From the NCBI GenBank assembly GCA_015178975.1, contig WHVD01000006.1:1302001-1366000 (forward strand): 64,000 bases of DNA, written 5' to 3'. Each line of letters opens with the position of its first letter. Position 1 is the first letter of the stretch. The notes beneath the pieces are model-generated. The model ran no database searches. It worked only from the letters and a program-made list of their open reading frames with translations, and was not told the origin of the DNA. The position numbers and the translations under genes are program-made. The DNA comes from Hysterangium stoloniferum. Taxonomy: Eukaryota; Basidiomycota; Agaricomycetes; Hysterangiales; Hysterangiaceae. Shown here piece after piece: positions 57,710 to 64,000 of the stretch.

Positions 57710-59033
57710 TGTAATGTATTCAGGGGATTCTCTTAGATAGCTCAATATATGCTATAGTGTCACAGAGCTTCAACAATAAAACAAGCAAAGGTCCAGTAAT
57801 TTAAATACTGATAGATTAATGAGCTGCGCTATGAAGCTTAAACAACTCAAATCAATGCTTATTTTGATTATTGAAAGGTTCAATAGAACTGTGTATGACT
57901 CTTTTAGCAAATACAAGAACTATTCCTTGAGAATAGGGGCTGGAAGCTGAATATATGCGCAGTAACTTGGCAGAGACTTGATATAAGAGCTTCGGATTCT
58001 TGTATGCTTATTTGTAACTATTAATAGTTATTTAACAAGGTGTTAAATAATTTATTAATAGAGAAAATAAATTGTATTGGATTATCTGAGTGCTTGTACT
58101 TGATTAATTCAATAAACTTAGGGCTGGGCCTTGAGTAATCTAGTATTGGCAGGGATTTCAGTAAGGATACTTATATACTTATTAGGTTTATTATCTAATT
58201 AATAAGCCTAAAGGGTAGCTGTGAGGCTGGGGAACTTAGATGATTAGCTAAGTTCAAGAGTTGCTGACAAAGATTCAAGATGCTGCAAGTGTAGGTGCTT
58301 GCAGTGAGTGTATCAGACTAAGGCTATTATTGTCCTTAGGATGATTAAATAAGCTGGTGCTGTGCTGCAAATGTGTGTGTGATAAGATGATTTTATTGGA
58401 AACTTAGCCCTCCTTATATACATTTTGATAACTCAATGATTAGCTAACTATTTAGTTTATGAGGTCATTAGTGAGATCATAATGACCTCATATTCTACTC
58501 ATTATTTACCCTTTGTTTAACATGTGATTCCCCTCTCTGAGACAAGGGTTCTAAGCTTTGGCTTGAACATGAAGGTTCAAGGCCGCGGTCCCGGGGACGG
58601 AAGCAAACGATGAGTCGGCGGAACCTAATAATGACTCGGGTAGTCACGTTCGTGACTTGTGTGACTCGGGTAGTCACATTCGTGACTTGTGTGACTCGGG
58701 TAGTCACACTCGTGACCTTTGTGACATCCCGACACCAGAGGCTTATCTAATAAGTCACATGACTTCAAAAATGCGCAAACTGAGCTGCAGCAAGTGCCGA
58801 AAGGTAATAACTAAGTAAATAAAATATAAATAATTAGTTAAAAATTATAATAAATTAACTAAGATATAATAGCATAATATGAGTTCATATATGCTATTAT
58901 TATGCGAAGTTAAAAGGAATAGAGCCTATATTTCACAATAAAAATATAATAAAAAATACAATAAATTCGAGAAAATATTAATAAATTCAAAGAAAATTAA
59001 GAGAAAATTATGAGATAAAGCTGATACCTCACA
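57710..59033 (-). mobile_element. R10 3' LTR
   Basis: On the minus strand it starts TGTGAGGTATCAG at 59033 and ends CTGAATACATTACA at 57710, an imperfect inverted pair (TGTRAKGTATYCAG). It is 1,324 bp. A purine tract, AAAAGGAAGAGGGGATTT, lies just before it at about 59034-59051. Between 58632 and 58731 are three 30 bp units with GTCAC-N4-GTGAC dyads. Confidence 0.85.
58632..58731. repeat. 30 bp repeat with GTCAC/GTGAC dyads in R10 LTR
   Basis: Three units of GACTCGGGTAGTCAC followed by a 4 bp spacer, GTGAC and TTGTGT. The spacer differs in each unit (GTTC, ATTC, ACTC) while the inverted pentamers are constant. Confidence 0.92.
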
Positions 59034-59165
59034 AAATCCCCTCTTCCTTTTGACTGAGTCATAATACTCAATCGCTTTCTGAGAATTAAATAATACTTTG
59101 TTTTTAGACGAAAAATAAATAATACTTTTGTTTAAAATGATAAAAGAAATAAGACGTTAATCTAA

Positions 59166-60083
59166 TCAATTATCATAATCAGGAGAAATAGGAATAACAT
59201 TAACTATTTCTTCCTGTTGATTAATTATTGACGATGAAGTCGTTGCTTGATCGCTTGGTGGGGAAAAATTGAAAATACTGTCGGTTTTAGAGCTGGATGG
59301 GGAAGATGGATGACTATATGCGCGTTGAGATTGTCCGGGAGTGGTTAGGCTCGTATCATTGACTGGAATAGAGTTGTTAGAACCATTAAGAATTTGAAAA
59401 ACTCGTCTCAAGGCTCTATTCATGATTGAGAGATGAGCCTCTCCCCTCGAAAAAACCTTTGGGGCTCTCATCCCCCATATGTCCTCAAAAGTCCAATATT
59501 CCGGATCGATCTGGTCTTCCAAGTTCCAATTTTCACGCAATGCGTAGGGCAAAGGGGGAGAAGGATCGTCAGGCCATTTCCAAGTGGACTGACTGCCTAG
59601 TCGCAGACTTCTGGCCTTTGCTTTATCCATCCAAGCCTCGAGTTTTAAACCGTTCTTTTGAAACGCATCGAACCATTGAGCTACAAAGGTTCTAGAACCG
59701 GTGACGAGCAATGGGTTTGTTATGAGATCTTGGTGGTTTCCGAAGGGTGCAGGTGTTATACAGAGTTCGCGAAACTTCCCTTCGGGAATAAAATAAGAAA
59801 TAGTAGAGTCGGAAAGGATAGGAGTGTAATTATCTGCTGCAATACAAGTTAATTTAACGTTCGAGAGATGATACTCCCAAAGATAATATGCCAGAGACTC
59901 TCGAATGCGATAGACTTTGACTCCATTGTATTCAATAGGAATCCAATCGTATTCATTAAGTCGATAATGCAGTGGTTTTCGGGTAGGATAAAGTGTATGA
60001 GAAACTAGTACTTCGTTTTGCGAAGGTTTCCCTTCAACGATTTTGATAGAATAGTCCAATTCGGTGACTGGGGAGAGTTCCAT
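59166..60083 (-). CDS. R10 post-pol accessory ORF, 305 aa
   Basis: A complete frame begins MELSPVTELDYSIKIVEG, 111 bp after the pol stop and on the same strand. It contains W-rich segments (WKWPDDPSPPLPYALRENW, then DPEYWTFEDIWGM) and a C-terminal S/P-rich tail. No signal peptide, transmembrane segment, zinc finger or protease motif is seen, so an envelope is unlikely. It sits exactly where R5 has its own accessory region, but I see no clear similarity between the two. It looks whole. Function unknown. Confidence 0.75.
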   Translation of the reverse strand: MELSPVTELDYSIKIVEGKPSQNEVLVSHTLYPTRKPLHYRLNEYDWIPIEYNGVKVYRIRESLAYYLWEYHLSNVKLTCIAADNYTPILSDSTISYFIPEGKFRELCITPAPFGNHQDLITNPLLVTGSRTFVAQWFDAFQKNGLKLEAWMDKAKARSLRLGSQSTWKWPDDPSPPLPYALRENWNLEDQIDPEYWTFEDIWGMRAPKVFSRGEAHLSIMNRALRRVFQILNGSNNSIPVNDTSLTTPGQSQRAYSHPSSPSSSKTDSIFNFSPPSDQATTSSSIINQQEEIVNVIPISPDYDN

Positions 60084-60194
60084 ATGTGATTTTTAACCTT
60101 TTTTTTGATGTGGAAACATTTTCTTTTACTAGAATATATAAGAATGAAAGAAATAACAGCGCATATATGGTGCATATATTGATGTTTTGGTTAT

Positions 60195-63100
60195 TTAGAG
60201 GCCGAGTCGGCCAGTGAGACCTCCATGAGTCTCGGATGGCGGCTGCGCACTCTTTCTTTTATTTTCCCAGTCACGAAGAACTGCAGGAGCATTCTTCAAA
60301 TCTTTTTTAGTAAGCCATTCATCAAAGTTTGACGAATATCCTTTGAATCGAACTCTGTAAATTTGATTTCTCTTTCCACTTCGTGATCGTGACCATTTCT
60401 GTCCTACTATTGCTTCGACTTCATATTCTGGAAGTTCTTCAAAATCTTCTCGATTAAACTCTTTCTTAGGTCGCATTCCAAACTTCTCAGGTGACTCAGA
60501 ATATCTTTCCAAATGCGCAATATTTAAGACAGGGTGAGTCCCATATGATGCAGGCATTCGGAGCCTATATGCTACCGGACTAATCTTCTCGAGTATTTCA
60601 AAAGGTCCTTCATATCGCATTAGAAGCTTTTGACCCTTTCCTTTAATGTTCTTCAATAAGGATAAGGAGTGGGGATTCAAGACGACTAAATCGCCTTCCT
60701 GGAATTCCACAGTGAGTCGTCCTTGATTATAATACTTCTTTTGGAATATTTGTCCTAATAACAGGGCATCCTTGGCTTGATCTCTATTGGCTCGGAATTG
60801 CTCCACCATGAGGTCAGCTTGATCGCTCCACCCCCTTAGATCAGATTCTGCAGATTGAGTTACTATATCTGGTCTAGTAATGGGTTCCTTTCCGGGCGAT
60901 AGGTAACTTGTTTTAGTACTCGGATTAAATCCAAATAATAAAAATGCAGGCGTGAATCCTGAGATAGTGTGAACACTTGTATTGTATGATAATGCAAATC
61001 CGTCCAATAAGGGAGCCCAATCGGCCCGTTCCGGTCCAATATATGCGCACAAAGCGACTTCTAATATTTGATTCATTATCTCTGTCTGACCATCTGCTTG
61101 AGGATGATATGCTGTAGTTAAAGCTCTTCTAATATTCAGTTGTTTGCAAACGGACTCCCAAAATCTTCCTGTCCATTTGCGATCTCGATCAGATATAATC
61201 TGTCTTGGGAGACCATATTGCGTGATTATATGCTTGAATATTAACCTTCCGATTTCTTCTTCATTGTCTGTAGTATGGCATGGAATAAATATACCATACT
61301 TTGTTAATTTATCAACTACTACTAGGATGTTATCAAAGCCGTCACTTGTGGGGAGCTCTGGAATAAAATCCATAGTAATAACTTCAAATGGCTGGGTTGG
61401 GATCGGGATTGGTTGTAAAAGTCCATAGGGTGCATGTCTTCTTATCTTGGATTTCTGACATATATCGCATGTATTCACAAATTGCAAAATATCTCGCGAC
61501 ATCTTCAGCCAGTAGTAGCCACTCGCGATCCTATTATACGTTTTGTGATATCCAGCATGAGCGCCATTAAATAATTCGTCATGCATTTGAGACATAATTT
61601 CGGAGCGTTTTGATTTCGGAACACAGAGTCTAGAATTCCCTTGAGAGTCTTCAAAGAATATTAATCCTTCATTGCCTAAGGAATATTGCGGGAATTGAGG
61701 ATTAATCCAATTGTCTTCGGTCCTTAATGTATTTATAACTTTTGTAAAATATTGATCTTCTTCATACCCTTTAACAAAACTTATAATTTCATTAGGATCG
61801 GCACCGATTAGCACACTATAGCCTTGTGCGCTCAAATAAGGTGATTTCATTTGTCCCAAAAAGGAATTCTCAATAGAGACGCTGAGATTTACGGATCGGC
61901 TTGGTTCTTTGAACTCCTCTTCAAAATAGTGCCTGCTGAGATTCAAAATCTCGGCTTCGAATTCAGGTGAGATTTCGTCATAAATTCTTGCCAGAGGATC
62001 GTTCTCTCTATCCTCTAGGCTTACTGATATTATCTTATCAGATATTGGGCTATCTTCTCTGGGCAAGCGCCGTCTCAATCTCGAAATCGGGTCAACATTC
62101 GAGTGCACTCTACCGGCTCTGTGCACAACCTTGAGGTCGGTATATGCTGCAAAGATGGTTCCCCAGGTGAGCAGTCTTCTATTAATATTTTGAAAGGTTC
62201 TGCTCCATGTTAAAGCGGCATGATCTGTTATAGCCCAGATCTTCTCTCCTTCAAGATAGGATTGGAACTTCACTAGCCCTTCCTTCAAGGCTAAGGCTTC
62301 TCTTTCCATTGGTGAGTAATTCCTTTCTGCAGATTTTAATGTTCTTGACCAATAGGCAATTACTCTCTCAACATGAACAATAGTCTCTTCAAAATTCTCG
62401 GCCCAAGAGCCATTTTCCGGTAAATGCTCTTCTTCTTTTGATATAGCAATCAATAACTGTGGGATTGGTTCACTATTATCATAGGCCTTCTTTAGCTTGT
62501 CATATGTCTTGGTTCCTTGTAAGTCCCTGATTTTGATTGGCTGGACTTGTTGCAGAATTGCTGCAATGCCAATATCACAAGCATCAGAATATAACCTATA
62601 TCCTAAACCTCTGATAGCATATGCTCTGACTGGAGCATTAGTTAGAGCCTTTTTAGCTAATTCAAAGGCATTTTGCTGAGCATTTCCCCATGTCCATAGT
62701 ACATCCTTCTTGAGTAATGAGAATAATGGGTTAACAATCCAAGCATAAAATGGAATATATGCTGAGAAATAGACCATCATTCCCAAGAATGTTTGAAGCT
62801 CATGAACATTTCTGGGTTCTTCTAATTGTAGAATAGCATCTATCTTCTCCTTATTAGTAGACAATCCAAGTCTAGAGACTTTCTGTCCTAATAACTGAAG
62901 TGATTGGTAGGCAAAATGGCATTTTGAGGGAGATAAGGTCATTTTTGAAGCAATGATTGCTTTGAGGACTGATTCTGTATGCATTAAATGATCTTCAAAG
63001 GTTTTAGAGAAGATGACTATATCATCAATGTAGACCAAAGCAAATATCCAGAGGAATGGGGCTAGGATATTCTGCATCACTCTCTGAAAGACTGCTGGGC

Positions 63101-64000
63101 CATTTCTGAATCCAAAGGGCATTCTCAAGAATTGATAAAGCCCTCTGTGTGTTCTGAAAGCTGTCTTCTCTTTATCTTTTGATGCCATTTCCAATTGAGT
63201 AAAACCGGCTAATGCATCTAGTGTAGATAACCACTGAGATCCAGTTAATGCTTGTAATATATCATCTTGCCGAGGCAGTGGAAATTCATCTGGAATTACT
63301 TGAGCATTAAGTTGCCTGAAGTCAATTACCATCCTGGGCTTTCCTTGCCGATAAATAATAAATGCAGGAGCACCCCAAGGGCTTTTGGAAGGCTCAATAA
63401 CTTGTAATTTGACCCATTTATCCATCTGCTCATCAATAATCTCTCTATTCTTAGGTGAGGCAAAGAATGGAGGTCGGGAAATTTCTCTTGTTCCTTCTCT
63501 AAGATTTATCTCCACCTTGGCAGGATAGTGGCCTAATCTTCCATCTAATCCAAAGGCTAATCGATTCTTCCATAAGATAGCCTTTAGTTGATTCTTCTGC
63601 TCCAATGATAAATCCTTATTGATATCAATCTCTTCAAAGAATTTATCAGAGCTAATATCATCAGGAGGAGTTTCTGCTGTCTTTGGGCCACCTTCTGATT
63701 CTCCTTGAGTATTAGGCTGATCAATAGAATTGTATTTCGGATTGAGAAGTTGGCTAGCAATGCTCTTGATCAAATAGGAATGAGCACTTAGATGGGATAG
63801 TTGCTCATTGTCTAAATGTTCCAAGCTATCTAACCATGTTTCCGGATTATGGGAGTAGCCTAGTATTTGACCTTCATGTATATGCACTGGGAAACTTGAG
63901 AAATTGGAGATATATAACCGAGGATTTTTCCGAGTAATGATAGAATCAGGTGTTGCATAGAAATCTTGGTCTCCTCGGTTAGATAAGAATATCTTCTCTA
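60195..64000 (-). CDS. R10 pol: RT, RNase H, integrase, chromodomain (continues past window)
   Basis: One open frame runs from the window edge to the stop at 60195. RT has EPSKSPWGAPAF and YIDDIVIFS (near 63030). RNase H starts LYSDACDIGIAA (near 62585) and carries a ~60-residue insert before VIAYWSRTLKSAERNYS. Integrase shows GAHAGYH, CDICQK (61.45-61.57 kb), then the catalytic D in TMDFIPE (~61372), D in SDRDRKW (~61185) and E in GQTEIMN (~61085). The chromodomain is near 60300-60430 (YEVEAIVGQKW, YRVRFKGYSSNFDEW). It makes the protein that copies and integrates the element. The true start lies upstream of the window. It looks whole as far as seen, so this is the youngest-looking element here. 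Confidence 0.93.
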   Translation of the reverse strand, partial: EKIFLSNRGDQDFYATPDSIITRKNPRLYISNFSSFPVHIHEGQILGYSHNPETWLDSLEHLDNEQLSHLSAHSYLIKSIASQLLNPKYNSIDQPNTQGESEGGPKTAETPPDDISSDKFFEEIDINKDLSLEQKNQLKAILWKNRLAFGLDGRLGHYPAKVEINLREGTREISRPPFFASPKNREIIDEQMDKWVKLQVIEPSKSPWGAPAFIIYRQGKPRMVIDFRQLNAQVIPDEFPLPRQDDILQALTGSQWLSTLDALAGFTQLEMASKDKEKTAFRTHRGLYQFLRMPFGFRNGPAVFQRVMQNILAPFLWIFALVYIDDIVIFSKTFEDHLMHTESVLKAIIASKMTLSPSKCHFAYQSLQLLGQKVSRLGLSTNKEKIDAILQLEEPRNVHELQTFLGMMVYFSAYIPFYAWIVNPLFSLLKKDVLWTWGNAQQNAFELAKKALTNAPVRAYAIRGLGYRLYSDACDIGIAAILQQVQPIKIRDLQGTKTYDKLKKAYDNSEPIPQLLIAISKEEEHLPENGSWAENFEETIVHVERVIAYWSRTLKSAERNYSPMEREALALKEGLVKFQSYLEGEKIWAITDHAALTWSRTFQNINRRLLTWGTIFAAYTDLKVVHRAGRVHSNVDPISRLRRRLPREDSPISDKIISVSLEDRENDPLARIYDEISPEFEAEILNLSRHYFEEEFKEPSRSVNLSVSIENSFLGQMKSPYLSAQGYSVLIGADPNEIISFVKGYEEDQYFTKVINTLRTEDNWINPQFPQYSLGNEGLIFFEDSQGNSRLCVPKSKRSEIMSQMHDELFNGAHAGYHKTYNRIASGYYWLKMSRDILQFVNTCDICQKSKIRRHAPYGLLQPIPIPTQPFEVITMDFIPELPTSDGFDNILVVVDKLTKYGIFIPCHTTDNEEEIGRLIFKHIITQYGLPRQIISDRDRKWTGRFWESVCKQLNIRRALTTAYHPQADGQTEIMNQILEVALCAYIGPERADWAPLLDGFALSYNTSVHTISGFTPAFLLFGFNPSTKTSYLSPGKEPITRPDIVTQSAESDLRGWSDQADLMVEQFRANRDQAKDALLLGQIFQKKYYNQGRLTVEFQEGDLVVLNPHSLSLLKNIKGKGQKLLMRYEGPFEILEKISPVAYRLRMPASYGTHPVLNIAHLERYSESPEKFGMRPKKEFNREDFEELPEYEVEAIVGQKWSRSRSGKRNQIYRVRFKGYSSNFDEWLTKKDLKNAPAVLRDWENKRKSAQPPSETHGGLTGRLGL

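Noticed and set aside
59166-60083. Envelope protein in the R10 element
   Set aside because: No signal peptide, furin-like site or membrane helix is present.

Overview
The window looks like a transposon graveyard from a filamentous basidiomycete, most likely an Agaricomycete. The clues are host-type genes with 46-68 bp introns, a protein-kinase-like gene with the IDFE motif common in that group, Tad/L1-type LINE debris, and many chromodomain-bearing Ty3/gypsy elements. Roughly nine tenths of the 64 kb is repeat sequence. I see no rRNA, tRNA or CRISPR locus. I named LTR families R1 to R10 by their ends; these names are mine and come from no database.

Layout. 1-6 kb is a nest of LTRs: a gag fragment split by an R2 LTR that is itself split by an R1 LTR, then an R3 LTR split by another R1 LTR. 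6.1-8.3 kb is a decayed gag-protease region. 8.3-13 kb holds two more R3 LTRs, a leader with a degenerate ~265 bp tandem repeat and a pol scrap. 13.7-27 kb is a giant inverted repeat with ~5.3 kb arms around a 2.6 kb spacer. Each arm carries an R3 solo LTR, satellites, a small spliced gene with a TATA box and a 1 kb fold-back element. The spacer holds host-like exons, a miniature LTR element and a LINE 3' end. 27-31 kb is an old chromovirus split by an R2 LTR. 31-34.8 kb is minisatellites and old LTRs. 34.8-37.2 kb is a host island with an apparently intact six-exon kinase-like gene. 37.2-39.9 kb is a 42 bp satellite plus LTR remnants. 39.9-54.7 kb is a Russian-doll nest: an R6 LTR containing a 14 kb R5 chromovirus, which contains two younger solo LTRs; every level has a matching 5 bp target-site duplication. 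54.7-57.7 kb is the 3' part of an R2-type chromovirus with an antisense zinc-cluster gene between its chromodomain and its polypurine tract. 57.7-64 kb is the 3' part of a minus-strand chromovirus (R10) that looks whole as far as it is visible.

Themes. (1) Several LTR families carry hypervariable arrays that keep an inverted GTGAC/GTCAC dyad although the rest of the unit changes from copy to copy. (2) R2, R3 and R6 LTRs share a short module, ATAAGCTGAAGCCAAGTCC, near one end. (3) Two chromoviruses have an extra sense-strand region after pol, and another has an antisense zinc-cluster gene in the same place. (4) The inverted repeat is nearly identical in its core and more diverged at its outer edges.

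Old retroelements are described at family, part and domain level only.
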